Assembly (NCBI RefSeq): GCF_019669985.1
Contig: NZ_AP019782.1
Coordinates: 3,094,001 to 3,158,000 of the forward strand
Length of the DNA: 64,000 nt
Reading direction: 5' to 3'
Origin: Methylogaea oryzae
GTDB lineage: Bacteria; Pseudomonadota; Gammaproteobacteria; Methylococcales; Methylococcaceae
Shown here in pieces: positions 1 through 7,221 of the stretch; the stretch's first letter is position 1, and every line of letters begins with the position of its first letter. A program made the position numbers and the translations under genes. A model generated the notes under the pieces. It ran no database searches. It saw only the letters and a list, made by a program, of their open reading frames with translations, and was not told the origin of the DNA.

Positions 1-273
1 GAAGACAAGCTGTCGGTGAAGATCGACTTGCTGGACGGCTGCGCCGCCGTCTATTGCGAAGCCGTGGGCGCCTCGGCCATCCGCCAGATCATGGCCGCCG
101 GCATCCAGCCGGTGAAGGTCAATCGCGACAGCCTCATCGCCGACTTGATCGAGGACTTCCAGAACGAATTGAAAACCGGCCCTTCCGCCTGGCTGGCCAA
201 GGCCATCGCCCGCCAAAACGGCGCCGACCCTTCCCGCTTCGCCCGCATGGAGGCGGAGGGGTGGGAGGAGTGA
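1..273 (+). CDS. nifX: NifX, C-terminal part (truncated by window start)
   Basis: The frame is open from base 1 to the TGA at 271-273, giving about 90 residues of the C-terminal half of a NifX/NafY-type FeMo-cofactor carrier. Visible features are the DGCAAVYC segment, the AIRQIMAAGIQPVKV core typical of the dinitrogenase iron-molybdenum cofactor-binding fold, and the end WLAKAIARQNG. NifX carries NifB-co/FeMo-co precursors between NifB and NifEN in the cytoplasm. The following DUF269 and DUF683 genes are the usual neighbours of nifX, which supports the call. The N-terminus lies outside the window, so a NifX-like tail of NifB cannot be fully excluded, but the context favours nifX. Confidence 0.85.
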   Translation, partial: EDKLSVKIDLLDGCAAVYCEAVGASAIRQIMAAGIQPVKVNRDSLIADLIEDFQNELKTGPSAWLAKAIARQNGADPSRFARMEAEGWEE

Positions 274-389
274 AGCCGGCGGCCAATCGGTGGGTTACGA
301 CTCGCGCAAGCCCTTTGATAAGGGCGAAGCTCAGCGCGTTGCGCGTCCATCCCACCCTACACATTCATCGCAACCTAGGAGATAACCCC
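274..389. other. nifX to DUF269 intergenic spacer
   Basis: This 116-bp spacer contains a GGTGGGTTACGACTCGCGC segment like the GTTGGGTTA hairpin sequences seen elsewhere in the window (for example 868-902). It ends with the GGAG-type ribosome site (AGGAGATAACCCC) of the next gene. No sigma-54 element is visible, so transcription probably reads through from nifX. Confidence 0.4.
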
Positions 390-863
390 ATGCCCAACGC
401 CGCCCTCGTCGTCCAAGCAGACGATACCGAACTGCAATCGGACATCGTCGCCGAACTGGTCAAGCAAATGCGCGCCCTGGACACCTACGACACGCAGAAG
501 GACTGGCCCGACGCCCAGGTCATCGATCCCTACGTGCTGACCAAGGAGCGCAAGCAGGCCATCCCCATCGTCGGCGATCCCGACGAAATCACCATGGCCC
601 GCGTCAAGGCCTATTACAACGCCCTGGCCACCCTCATCGAAAAGCGGTCGGGCCTGATGGCGGTGCCGGTGATCAACCTGACCCACGAAGGCTTCGGCCG
701 CGCCTTCATCATCGTCGGCAAGCTGATCGTGGCGGACAAGACCCTGCGCGACGTGCACCGCTTCGGCTTCGCCAGCCTGGCCAAGCTCAACGAGGAAGCC
801 GGCAAAGTGCTGGAAAAGGCGCAGGGACTGATCGGGCAATTCCCGGAAGTGGCCAACGCCTAA
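390..863 (+). CDS. NifX-associated nitrogen fixation protein (DUF269)
   Basis: This 157-residue protein matches the DUF269 family that nearly always follows nifX in proteobacterial nif clusters. Recognisable parts are the DTYDTQKDWPDAQVIDPYV segment after residue 30, the ERKQAIPIVGDPD stretch, and the C-terminal region rich in Gly and hydrophobic residues (GFGRAFIIVGKLIV) with a short helical tail. Its exact role in cofactor biosynthesis is not settled. The start ATG has AGGAG nine bases upstream. It lies between nifX and the DUF683 gene in one transcriptional direction, so it is probably part of the nifENX-type operon. Confidence 0.9.
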   Translation: MPNAALVVQADDTELQSDIVAELVKQMRALDTYDTQKDWPDAQVIDPYVLTKERKQAIPIVGDPDEITMARVKAYYNALATLIEKRSGLMAVPVINLTHEGFGRAFIIVGKLIVADKTLRDVHRFGFASLAKLNEEAGKVLEKAQGLIGQFPEVANA

Positions 864-867
864 TCGT

Positions 868-902
868 AGGTTGGGTTAGGCCGCAGGCCGTAACCCAACG
901 AA
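868..902. repeat. GTTGGGTTA hairpin repeat
   Basis: A short palindrome, GTTGGGTTA - GGCCGCAGGCCG - TAACCCAAC, sits between the DUF269 and DUF683 genes. Its inner part (CGGCCTGCGGCC-like) is self-complementary too, so the whole element can fold into one stem. Related GGGTT/AACCC hairpins occur near 39147 and 39736. Confidence 0.6.
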
Positions 903-916
903 CAGGAGCGATCGAT

Positions 917-1132
917 ATGTCCCCCGAAGAACTGCAACAAATGGAAAAGGAAGTCGCCAAAGCCAAACGCATCGCCAGCGAGTGGGCCTCCAAGCTGCAC
1001 GACCTGGTGGAAGACAGCCTGCCGGCCGGCTACCGCGACATCCCGGAAATCGCCCAGAGCACCTACGACGCCTGCCAAAAGTGGGCGGAAGCCAACGACA
1101 GGCTGAAAGCCGCCAAAAAGGCCGCCGCCTGA
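917..1132 (+). CDS. DUF683 family protein, nifX-associated
   Basis: This 71-residue protein of almost wholly alpha-helical composition has the DUF683 / CCE_0567-like pattern (EELQQMEKEVAKAKRIASEW, HDLVEDSLP, ARQ-like Ala-rich tail). The family forms small helical-hairpin metalloproteins encoded with DUF269 downstream of nifX. The start ATG follows AGGAG at 903-907. Function in nitrogenase cofactor assembly is inferred from its constant genomic company only. Confidence 0.88.
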   Translation: MSPEELQQMEKEVAKAKRIASEWASKLHDLVEDSLPAGYRDIPEIAQSTYDACQKWAEANDRLKAAKKAAA

Positions 1133-1151
1133 ACCCCCAGGAACCGAGAAC

Positions 1152-1454
1152 ATGAGCGCATACATCACGGGCCAAACCGCCGGCGGCAGCGCCTGGACCC
1201 CGGCCTTCGTCGAAAAACTCAACCAGGCCCACTGCATCGGCTGCGGCCGCTGCTACAAGGTGTGCCCCCGCGACGTGCTGAACCTGGTGGAGCGGGAGGA
1301 AGCCCTGGGCGCGGACTTCGACGAATACGAAGACCTGGACGAGGACAACACCATGGTGATGAGCATCGCCAACGCCAAGGACTGCATCGGCTGCGAAGCC
1401 TGTTCCAAGGTGTGCCCGAAGAAATGCTTCACCCATACGCCGCTGGCGGCGTGA
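1152..1454 (+). CDS. fdxB: Nif-specific ferredoxin III (2x[4Fe-4S])
   Basis: This 100-residue protein has two cysteine clusters, CIGCGRCYKVCP (about residues 27-38) and CIGCEACSKVCPKKC (about 78-92). They are separated by an acidic loop (EEALGADFDEYEDLDEDN). That arrangement and length match the nif-specific ferredoxin III family. It probably supplies electrons to cofactor assembly or nitrogenase in the cytoplasm. The gene follows DUF683 by 19 bp and precedes a second ferredoxin, in keeping with a nif operon. Confidence 0.92.
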   Translation: MSAYITGQTAGGSAWTPAFVEKLNQAHCIGCGRCYKVCPRDVLNLVEREEALGADFDEYEDLDEDNTMVMSIANAKDCIGCEACSKVCPKKCFTHTPLAA

Positions 1455-1488
1455 GCCCCCCGATCATCGACAGCCCCCGGAGCCACCC

Positions 1489-1815
1489 ATGCCCAAACCG
1501 CAAAAACACGTATTCGTCTGCGTCCAACGCCGCCCGGAAGGCCACCCGCGCGGCTCCTGCATGAGCCAGGCCGGCGACGAGGTGCTGGGCGAATTCCTGG
1601 CGGAAGTCCAGGCACGCAACCTGTTCGACCGCATCGCCGTGACCAGCACCGGCTGCCTGGGCCCCTGCGGCAACGGCCCCAGCGTGCTGGTCTACCCGGA
1701 AGGCGTCATGTACGGACCGGTGAGTAAAACCGACGTGAAGGAGATCGTCGAACAACACCTGTTGGGGAACGAGCCGGTGGCCCGGCTGCAAACGCCGCCC
1801 CACGTCTGGGGCTAG
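1489..1815 (+). CDS. Thioredoxin-like [2Fe-2S] ferredoxin
   Basis: This 108-residue protein has the signature of the thioredoxin-fold [2Fe-2S] ferredoxins (Clostridium pasteurianum/Aquifex type). It has Cys11 in HVFVCVQRRPEGHPRGSC, Cys24, and the CLGPCGNGP loop around residues 60-68, four cysteines in all. These proteins are often encoded in nif clusters and act as electron carriers. Spacing of 34 bp from fdxB suggests co-transcription. Confidence 0.88.
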   Translation: MPKPQKHVFVCVQRRPEGHPRGSCMSQAGDEVLGEFLAEVQARNLFDRIAVTSTGCLGPCGNGPSVLVYPEGVMYGPVSKTDVKEIVEQHLLGNEPVARLQTPPHVWG

Positions 1816-1847
1816 CCCGCCCCTCGTTTTCCACGCCGGAGATAAAC

Positions 1848-2381
1848 ATGGCGAATAGAACCCAGCGCCCGCCGCTGATCCTGTCGAAAATCCATCGGCG
1901 CATGCTGACCGAGCTGAGCCGCTCCACCACGGCGCCGGAACGGCAGGTGAAACGGGCCAAAATATTGCTGAAATACGCCGACGGCTGCTCCATCGCCGAC
2001 ATCCGCCGCCAGGTGGGCGTATCCTGCCCGACCATCTACAAATGCATCGACACCGCCCTGGCGGCTGGCATCGAGCAACCGCTCAATCCCAGTTTCACCA
2101 CCAAAAAACCGGAAATTCTGGAGGACGCCAAGGACTGGGTGATCGGGCTGGCCCGGGCCAACCCCTGCGACCACGGCCTGGACATGGACCGCTGGTCCCT
2201 GCGCGTGCTGGCCCGCCACGTGGCGGAACACGCCGTGGGCGCGGGTTTCCCTCGCTTGGCCAAGGCCGGCCGCACCACCGTCTGGCGCATCCTGCAAAGC
2301 CGCCGTCCGGCCGGCTTGGCCGCCGGCCAGTTCAACGGCTGCGCGCGCCTGGCGGCCGGACGGGAATCGGCGGCGCCATGA
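1848..2381 (+). CDS. HTH protein resembling the N-terminus of IS630 transposases
   Basis: The 177-residue product has a helix-turn-helix like that of IS630/Tc1-type transposases. Residues 22-60 (RQVKRAKILLKYADGCSI, then IRRQVGVSCPTIYKC) match the usual AxxLLxxAxGxSxxxIAxxLGVSxxTVxxW pattern. A second winged-helix-like half contains WSLRVLARHVAEHAVG and TTVWRIL. The DDE catalytic domain is absent, and the frame ends in an Ala/Gly-rich tail overlapping the next start by 3-4 bases (ATGA). It lies in the nif operon with a normal ribosome site (GGAGATAAAC). It may be a domesticated DNA-binding protein rather than an active element, or simply a remnant. Confidence 0.7.
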   Translation: MANRTQRPPLILSKIHRRMLTELSRSTTAPERQVKRAKILLKYADGCSIADIRRQVGVSCPTIYKCIDTALAAGIEQPLNPSFTTKKPEILEDAKDWVIGLARANPCDHGLDMDRWSLRVLARHVAEHAVGAGFPRLAKAGRTTVWRILQSRRPAGLAAGQFNGCARLAAGRESAAP

Positions 2382-2890
2382 ACGGCGACAGCGTCGTTCC
2401 CTGGCGGGAGCCGGCCGTGCTGTTCGCGCCGGGGCTGCCGGCTGCCGTCGACGCCCTGCTGCAACGGGCGGTGGCGCTGCGCCACAGCGATCCGGCCGAG
2501 GCCGAGCGCTTGTTGCTGAACGCCGCGGCACGCTTCCCCGACTGCCTGCCGGCGCACTTCGCCTTGTACAAGTACTACGCCAACCGGCGCTCGCTGGCCC
2601 AGGCGGAGGACGCCGCGCGGCGCGCCCTGCGGGAAGCCGCCCGCCAGGGAGGCTTCGCCTGCCGCCTAGGCCTGCGCGAGCCGGCCGGCGAACGGCATCC
2701 CTACGAGGCGGGCGGCGCCGGCCATTTTTACCTGTTCACCCTCAAGGCCTTGGCGTTCATCAAACTGCGCCGCAACGAAGCGGCGGCGGCCGAGGATATC
2801 CTCGCCCTGCTGCTGGCGCTGGACCCGGAAGACCGCTCCGGCGCCTCGGTCGTCCGCCAACTGGCCGACGCCGTCGAGGAGGACGGCTGA
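2378..2890 (+). CDS. TPR-like protein of the nif cluster (copy 1)
   Basis: This helical 170-residue protein has one recognisable TPR-like pair: AVALRHSDPAEAERLLLNAA, then FPDCLPAHFALYKYYANR, and a later helix pair (FTLKALAFIKLRRNEAAAAE, then LALDPEDRSGA). It starts in an ATGA overlap with the upstream HTH gene, so it is translationally coupled. The gene at 12250 encodes a protein of exactly the same length with the same layout (ALYKYYANRRSL versus ALYRFYYYQHRL; LDPEDRSGASV versus LDDHDRLGAGAL), so the two are probably paralogues. Related TPR-like genes are known in other nif clusters, but their function is unknown. A role in protein-protein contact during nitrogenase assembly is a guess. Confidence 0.75.
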   Translation: MNGDSVVPWREPAVLFAPGLPAAVDALLQRAVALRHSDPAEAERLLLNAAARFPDCLPAHFALYKYYANRRSLAQAEDAARRALREAARQGGFACRLGLREPAGERHPYEAGGAGHFYLFTLKALAFIKLRRNEAAAAEDILALLLALDPEDRSGASVVRQLADAVEEDG

Positions 2891-2891
2891 C

Positions 2892-3236
2892 ATGCATACC
2901 GACCCCACGCTGCAACGCATCACCCAAAGCCTGGCCCTGGAAATCCATAAGCTGGGCTTTCTGCCCGGCGACCTGTTCATGCCCGTCTCGGCGATGACCG
3001 GCGTCGATTCGGTCACCGATCCCTACACCGGCGCCGGCAACCGGCGCATCGAGCTGCGCGACGGCGCGGGAAAAAAAATGGGCCAGATCCAGTTCAACAG
3101 CGACGACAGCTTTTTCGCCGAATTCGACGTGGTGCGCCCCCACCCCAAGGACCCGCGCTGGTTCGTGGAAGGCGTGGTGGCCTGGGGCCGGGGCGACACC
3201 GTGAAGAGCGAAGCCAAACTCCTACCCATGCCGTGA
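2892..3236 (+). CDS. Conserved nif-cluster protein of unknown function
   Basis: This 114-residue cytoplasmic-looking protein has no signal peptide, membrane segment or cysteine. It is a mixed alpha/beta sequence with a Gly/Asp-rich middle (GVDSVTDPYTGAGNRRIEL) and an aromatic C-terminal half (FFAEFDVVRPHPKDPRW). It begins one base after the stop of the TPR-like gene and overlaps the next gene by a GTGA, so the block 1848-4664 is probably one translationally coupled unit. I do not recognise the family; the context suggests a nitrogen fixation accessory role. Confidence 0.7.
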   Translation: MHTDPTLQRITQSLALEIHKLGFLPGDLFMPVSAMTGVDSVTDPYTGAGNRRIELRDGAGKKMGQIQFNSDDSFFAEFDVVRPHPKDPRWFVEGVVAWGRGDTVKSEAKLLPMP

Positions 3237-4243
3237 ACGCCATGCACGCCTATACCGATCCGAGAGAAGTCTACGACCTGCTGCTGGACTACTGCGGGGC
3301 CACAGCCACCGCCACGCAACTGACGCTGGGCCGGGTCTGGACCCTGTGCGAAGCCGGCCTGGTGCAGGGCATGTCCATGAGTCCGGACGAGATCACCCGC
3401 ACCCTGCCCTGGCCCGGCACCCTGGCCGGCCGGCCTTTGCGCGAGCTGGCGGCCTGGGTCAAGGAATGGGATCCGCAACACGCGGCCGTCGGCATGGCCG
3501 CCTGCAACGCCGCCTTGGGGCTGCGCGCCAGCCTGCCCCACAGCGAACTGCTGGAACCGTTGGCGAACGGCGACAACAATCTGCGGGTATTCGACCATTT
3601 CCTGCCGCAGCTGGCCGGCCGGCGCGTGGTCGTGGTGGGCCGCTACCCCGGCCTGGACCGCTGGAGCGAACGGCACGGCGTCGACCTGACGGTGCTGGAG
3701 CGGCGGCCCGGCGCCGGCGATCTCCCCGACCCGGCGGCGGAATGGGTGCTGCCCGACGCGGAATGGGTGTTCCTCACCGCCAGCTCCATACCCAACAAGA
3801 CTTTTCCGCGCCTGATGAGCTTGTCCCGCCACGCCACCGTGGTGCTGATGGGCCCCACCCTGCCTTGGCTGGCGGAATTCCACCATTTCGGCGTGGACTA
3901 CCTGGCCGGCATCGAAGTGGTCGATCCCTCCGCCCTGCGGCAAGTGGTGGCGGAAGGCGGCGGCGTGCGGCTTTTCGACCAGGCCGTGCGCTATCGCGTC
4001 GCGCGGCTCGACGGCACCGCCACGTGGGAATGGCTGCGGCGGCACATTTCCCAGGTGGCGGCGGAAAAAGACCGCCTCAACCGCGCCATGGAGCAATGGT
4101 ACGCCCACCACCCCATCAACCAGCGCTTTCCGCAGCTGGCCCAGCGGGAGTCCGTCGGCCTGAAGCTGTCGCGGCTGGACACCTGCGCCCACGCGTTGTG
4201 GCCGCGCTTGCCGCCGGAACAGCGGAAAGCGGCCGATGGATAA
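3233..4243 (+). CDS. DUF364/DUF4213 family protein (putative heavy-metal chelation domain)
   Basis: This 336-residue protein resembles the DUF364 family. The N-terminal part (YDLLLDYCGATATATQLTLG, residues about 14-60) corresponds to the DUF4213 domain. The central part (RVVVVGRYPGLDRW, then LPDAEWVFLTASSIPNKTFPRL and VVLMGPTLPW) is the Rossmann-like DUF364 core. About 60 extra residues follow at the C-terminus (EQWYAHHPINQRFPQL and beyond). DUF364 proteins are proposed to chelate metals, and in a nif cluster they may handle Mo or Fe, but this is unproven. The GTG at 3233 overlaps the previous stop by four bases; an ATG at 3242 is an alternative start. Confidence 0.78.
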   Translation: MNAMHAYTDPREVYDLLLDYCGATATATQLTLGRVWTLCEAGLVQGMSMSPDEITRTLPWPGTLAGRPLRELAAWVKEWDPQHAAVGMAACNAALGLRASLPHSELLEPLANGDNNLRVFDHFLPQLAGRRVVVVGRYPGLDRWSERHGVDLTVLERRPGAGDLPDPAAEWVLPDAEWVFLTASSIPNKTFPRLMSLSRHATVVLMGPTLPWLAEFHHFGVDYLAGIEVVDPSALRQVVAEGGGVRLFDQAVRYRVARLDGTATWEWLRRHISQVAAEKDRLNRAMEQWYAHHPINQRFPQLAQRESVGLKLSRLDTCAHALWPRLPPEQRKAADG

Positions 4244-4664
4244 TCGCCGCGTCTTGCTGTACCACAAGCAGGCCACCAGCGCCCGCACGCTGTTCCTGGA
4301 CCACGCCCACGGCAGCGTCCTCGCCCCCGGCCCCCTGCCGGCCTTGTCCAGCGTGGCGGAGGAAGACGACGAGCGGGGCCTTAGCGGCCTCCTGCCCCAC
4401 CCGGCCGCTTTGCTGAAGGAGCTGAGCGGCGAGCTGGGCCTGGCGATGGGCCTGCTGGAAATCGACGCGGAATTCCGCGTGCTGGTAGACACCCCGCCCG
4501 GTCCCGTCGCCGTCTATCTAGCCCATTTCACCACCATGGACCCGCCCCGCGCCCTGATGGGCGAAAAAGGCGCCAGCTTTCTGCCCCTGACCGCTCTGCG
4601 CGGCCGCCACCCGGCGGAAATGGAATTGCTGCGGCGGGCCTATGCGTCGATTCTGGGGGGCTGA
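4236..4664 (+). CDS. Hypothetical protein of the nif cluster
   Basis: This 142-residue protein overlaps the DUF364 gene by 8 bp and ends just before a convergent GNAT gene. It has no cysteine, signal peptide or membrane segment. The C-terminal half (VYLAHFTTMDPPRALMG, then FLPLTALRGRHPAEMELLR) is the most conserved-looking part. I considered NifQ, but the NifQ cysteine pattern is absent. The family is not recognised; membership of the nif operon is inferred from the overlap. Confidence 0.65.
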   Translation: MDNRRVLLYHKQATSARTLFLDHAHGSVLAPGPLPALSSVAEEDDERGLSGLLPHPAALLKELSGELGLAMGLLEIDAEFRVLVDTPPGPVAVYLAHFTTMDPPRALMGEKGASFLPLTALRGRHPAEMELLRRAYASILGG

Positions 4665-4682
4665 AACGCCGCCTCGGCGCGG

Positions 4683-5135
4683 TCATAGCGTTCGCCGCCG
4701 GCAAACCAGGCGGGTCGCCCCCCAGCCCAGACGGTCGTAAAAATCCAAGGCCGCGCGGTTGTCCCCGTCGGCGAGCAGCTGCAACCGGGTCAAGCCGCGC
4801 TCGGCGGCCCAGCGTTCGGCCTCGGCCAACAAGCGCCGGCCGACGCCCCGGCCGCGCCAATCCTCAGCCACCACCACGTCCTCAACCCAGCCCACCGGCC
4901 CGCCTTCGGCGGTGGAAATCACCGTTTGCACCGTGCACAAGCCGACGACCCTGCCCCGCGCCTCGGCGGCCAGCGCCAAGGCGTCGTCCTGCCCCAGCAG
5001 CATACGCAAGCCGCGCTCGGCTTTGCCGGCGTCGAAAGCGAAGTCGCTTTCCAAGCGGAACAGCGCGTCCAGCAGCTCCAGCAGGGCGGGAACGTGGCGC
5101 GCTTGAGCCGGCCGGACGAGCAGGGAGTGCGACAT
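4683..5135 (-). CDS. GNAT family N-acetyltransferase
   Basis: This 150-residue protein has the GNAT fold: the central acetyl-CoA pyrophosphate loop reads VVAEDWRGRGVGRRLLAEAE (the R/Q-x-x-G-x-G/A motif, about residues 88-107), followed by AAERGLTRLQLLADGDN and ALDFYDRLGW. It is the last gene of a three-gene minus-strand operon (NifZ-domain protein, SagB-type nitroreductase, this gene), starting 11 bases after the nitroreductase stop. The substrate is unknown. Confidence 0.85.
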   Translation of the reverse strand: MSHSLLVRPAQARHVPALLELLDALFRLESDFAFDAGKAERGLRMLLGQDDALALAAEARGRVVGLCTVQTVISTAEGGPVGWVEDVVVAEDWRGRGVGRRLLAEAERWAAERGLTRLQLLADGDNRAALDFYDRLGWGATRLVCRRRTL

Positions 5136-5146
5136 GGACGGCTCAG

Positions 5147-6829
5147 CTACCGCTGCAGGTGCTCGTAAGGCGGCCGAGTCCGCAAGCGTTCGTCGATCAG
5201 CGGCGCGCCCACGGTGAAGTGGTAGAGGCTTTGCAGCGCCGTGCCGGCGATACCCAGGGTTTCGTGCAGCGCGTCGTCGAAAAAGCAGCCGATGCCGGTG
5301 CCGCGCACGCCGGCCGCTTCGGCCTCCAGATACAGCGCCTGGCCGATCAGGCCGCTTTCCCAAAACAGCCGGCGATAGGCCCACGGCCCCTCGTCCAGGG
5401 CGGCGTCGAACTCGGCCAGCATGCCTAGGCTGAAGGCGCTGTCGGCGGCGATGTCCTGATGGCAGGACAACGTACGCGCCGCCTTGCGCGCATCGGCCCG
5501 CGCCAACCGGTACAAGCGCAACCGAGCCGGCGCTTCCTCCACGGGCGCCCATTCCAGCCCGGGCTTGAACGCATGCCGCAACAGGCTCACCGCGCCGGCG
5601 GTGCGGCACGACACGTACAGCCCCGGCGCCAAGCCGACCACCCGATGCACGAACAAAACCAAGTGCAGCCGGGGCGTCCAAGGCCAGCAATCGAACGGCG
5701 GCGCCTTGGCGCGCGGCAACGCGGCATCCAACAGGCGGAACAAGGACTTGGCGGTGATGGAGGTGACGCCGTCGAAAGACTGGGCGCTGCGGCGCTGCCG
5801 GATGATGTCCGCCGCGCGCTCCTCGCAGGAAATCGGCAACAGCGGCTGATTGGCGGGCGTGCGGCGCGGCTGCAGCGGCGTGCGCGGCTTGGCGGCGGCC
5901 AGGGCGACCACGTCGATGGCCGGCCAGTGGTGGCTGTGGCGCGAGCTGAGGCGATTGGCCCGCCCCTGCCAGCGACCGGCGCGCACCGCCTCCACCCAAG
6001 CGGCGGGGGCCGTTTCGAAACCGGAAGCCTCGCCGGGCTCGATGCCGCAGAGCAAATCGGGGAATTCTTTTTCCGCGCCGGCGAAATCCTCGTCGCGGTC
6101 CAATCCCAGCAGCGCGGCGATCTCGTCGTCGCTCCAGTGGTCCAGCAAACGCACGCGCCAGCCCAGGGCCGCCGCCGCGTAGCGCAAGGCCGCCAGGGCA
6201 TGGCCCACGTCGTGCTGGCAATAACGGAAGGCGCGCTCGCCGTATTTCCACGCTTCCCGCCAATGGACCGACGACAATCCCAGCAGCACGCCCGATCCCG
6301 ACAGGCTTGCCGCGCAGCGCCGCTCCAAGACATGGCCGTAGCTGTTGTAGTGGTAAACGCCGTCGGCCAATCGCGGCACCCCTGCCGCCGCCAGGTAAAC
6401 CTCGGTCGGATGCAGATTGCCGCTGGACGGATTGCAGCGCAGCGCCCAGCGGTCCGTGCCGGACTGCTTCCAGGCGGACAAGCCGAAAGACAGTTGCAGC
6501 AACGCGCCCAGGCCGTCCAGGTCCAAGGGCGCGGCGGCCACGGCGGCGGGGCGGAACAAGTCGGCATAGGGGGTCGCCACGCCGTCCCCGCTCAAGGGCA
6601 ACGGCGTTTGCTCGGCGCCTTCCCAGCTCCGGAACGGCTCCGGCTGGGTGTCCCAATCCATGAAGCCCGGCCCGGCGGCGTAGCGGTCCAGATGATGCTT
6701 GCTGCGCCGGTGGTAGTCGCGCACCGCCTGCGCGGCGGCGCTCATGTCTTCGTTCATCGGCTCTCCGAAAAAGGATGGCGACGCCGCTTCGGCCCGCCCC
6801 GCCCCCAGGCGCGCGAATACGGCGCTCAT
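5147..6829 (-). CDS. SagB-type nitroreductase with two nitroreductase-like halves
   Basis: The 560-residue product has two copies of the FMN-dependent nitroreductase fold. The N-terminal half (residues about 75-300) carries LQLSFGLSAWKQSG and RCNPSSGNLHPTEVYLAA. The C-terminal half (about 330-555) carries RRSAQSFDGVTSITAKSLFR and ends with GIGCFFDDALHETLGI and QSLYHFTVGAPLIDER. This doubled layout is typical of SagB/ThcOx-type dehydrogenases, some of which oxidise azolines in peptide natural products; no cyclodehydratase or precursor peptide gene is seen here. The start overlaps the upstream NifZ-domain gene by ATGA. Its role in a nif region is unknown; a redox function is likely. Confidence 0.82.
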   Translation of the reverse strand: MSAVFARLGAGRAEAASPSFFGEPMNEDMSAAAQAVRDYHRRSKHHLDRYAAGPGFMDWDTQPEPFRSWEGAEQTPLPLSGDGVATPYADLFRPAAVAAAPLDLDGLGALLQLSFGLSAWKQSGTDRWALRCNPSSGNLHPTEVYLAAAGVPRLADGVYHYNSYGHVLERRCAASLSGSGVLLGLSSVHWREAWKYGERAFRYCQHDVGHALAALRYAAAALGWRVRLLDHWSDDEIAALLGLDRDEDFAGAEKEFPDLLCGIEPGEASGFETAPAAWVEAVRAGRWQGRANRLSSRHSHHWPAIDVVALAAAKPRTPLQPRRTPANQPLLPISCEERAADIIRQRRSAQSFDGVTSITAKSLFRLLDAALPRAKAPPFDCWPWTPRLHLVLFVHRVVGLAPGLYVSCRTAGAVSLLRHAFKPGLEWAPVEEAPARLRLYRLARADARKAARTLSCHQDIAADSAFSLGMLAEFDAALDEGPWAYRRLFWESGLIGQALYLEAEAAGVRGTGIGCFFDDALHETLGIAGTALQSLYHFTVGAPLIDERLRTRPPYEHLQR

Positions 6830-7092
6830 TGCACGACCGCGGCGTCGGCCCGCAGTTCCTCCGCCCAGCAGCCCAGGGGCGGCCCCAGCTCTCGCGCGCC
6901 GTCCTCGAAGCGCACCAGGAATACGCTGCGTCCGGGTTCCTCCTCCAGATGCCCCTTGCGCACGATAACGCCCCGCGCGCCGGCCGGCGCCAGCAAGGCG
7001 CCCTCTTCCAATTCGGCGATGCCGCCGTCGTTATAGAGGTCCGCGCGGGCGTACACCACGTCGCCTTCTTGCAAATCTTCCACCGTCAACAT
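6826..7092 (-). CDS. NifZ-domain-like small protein
   Basis: This 88-residue protein resembles the single-copy NifZ domain: GDVVYARADLYNDGGI, then LLAPAGARGVIVRKGH and FLVRFEDGARELGPPLGCWAEEL. That compares with the start of the true NifZ at 13250 (GAEVRVIRNVRNDGTYPG, then FLDIDKIVGCREEEL). The start ATG at 7092 is preceded by GGGGAG at a good distance; an in-frame ATG nine codons upstream would place that ribosome site inside the coding region. It is the first gene of the minus-strand operon 4683-7092 and diverges from iscA. The NifZ assignment is by pattern only. Confidence 0.6.
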   Translation of the reverse strand: MLTVEDLQEGDVVYARADLYNDGGIAELEEGALLAPAGARGVIVRKGHLEEEPGRSVFLVRFEDGARELGPPLGCWAEELRADAAVVQ

Positions 7093-7111
7093 CGCTTTGT
7101 CTCCCCTTGGT

Positions 7112-7127
7112 TGTCGCAAACCCTACA
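7112..7127. promoter_or_regulatory. NifA upstream activator sequence (TGT-N10-ACA)
   Basis: The sequence TGT-CGCAAACCCT-ACA is an exact match to the NifA-binding consensus TGT-N10-ACA. It lies about 110 bases upstream of the -24 element at 7222, within the usual 80-150 base range for NifA action by looping. It also lies only 20 bases upstream of the divergent NifZ-domain gene, so it might serve both directions, although no minus-strand -24/-12 element is visible. Confidence 0.75.
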
Positions 7128-7221
7128 AGCCCGCCGCTTTTGTTGCGACCTGGCCTCGGCCACCCGCTGCCGCTCATCCGTAAAGCCGATTGAATTCAAT
7201 AACTTGCCAACATGGCGAAGA

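Noticed and set aside
54-389. Long frame 54-863 upstream of the DUF269 start
   Set aside because: The upstream part is in another frame of nifX and is Arg/Pro-rich; the DUF269 protein begins at 390 with its own ribosome site.
3023-4492. Large antisense frame opposite the DUF364 gene
   Set aside because: It is a high-GC shadow frame with no domain and overlaps well-supported genes.
4236-4664. NifQ for the 142-residue protein
   Set aside because: The NifQ C-terminal cysteine motif is absent; there are no cysteines at all.
5147-6829. Azoline-peptide (thiazole/oxazole) biosynthesis locus
   Set aside because: Only the SagB-type dehydrogenase is present; no cyclodehydratase, YcaO or precursor peptide is seen.
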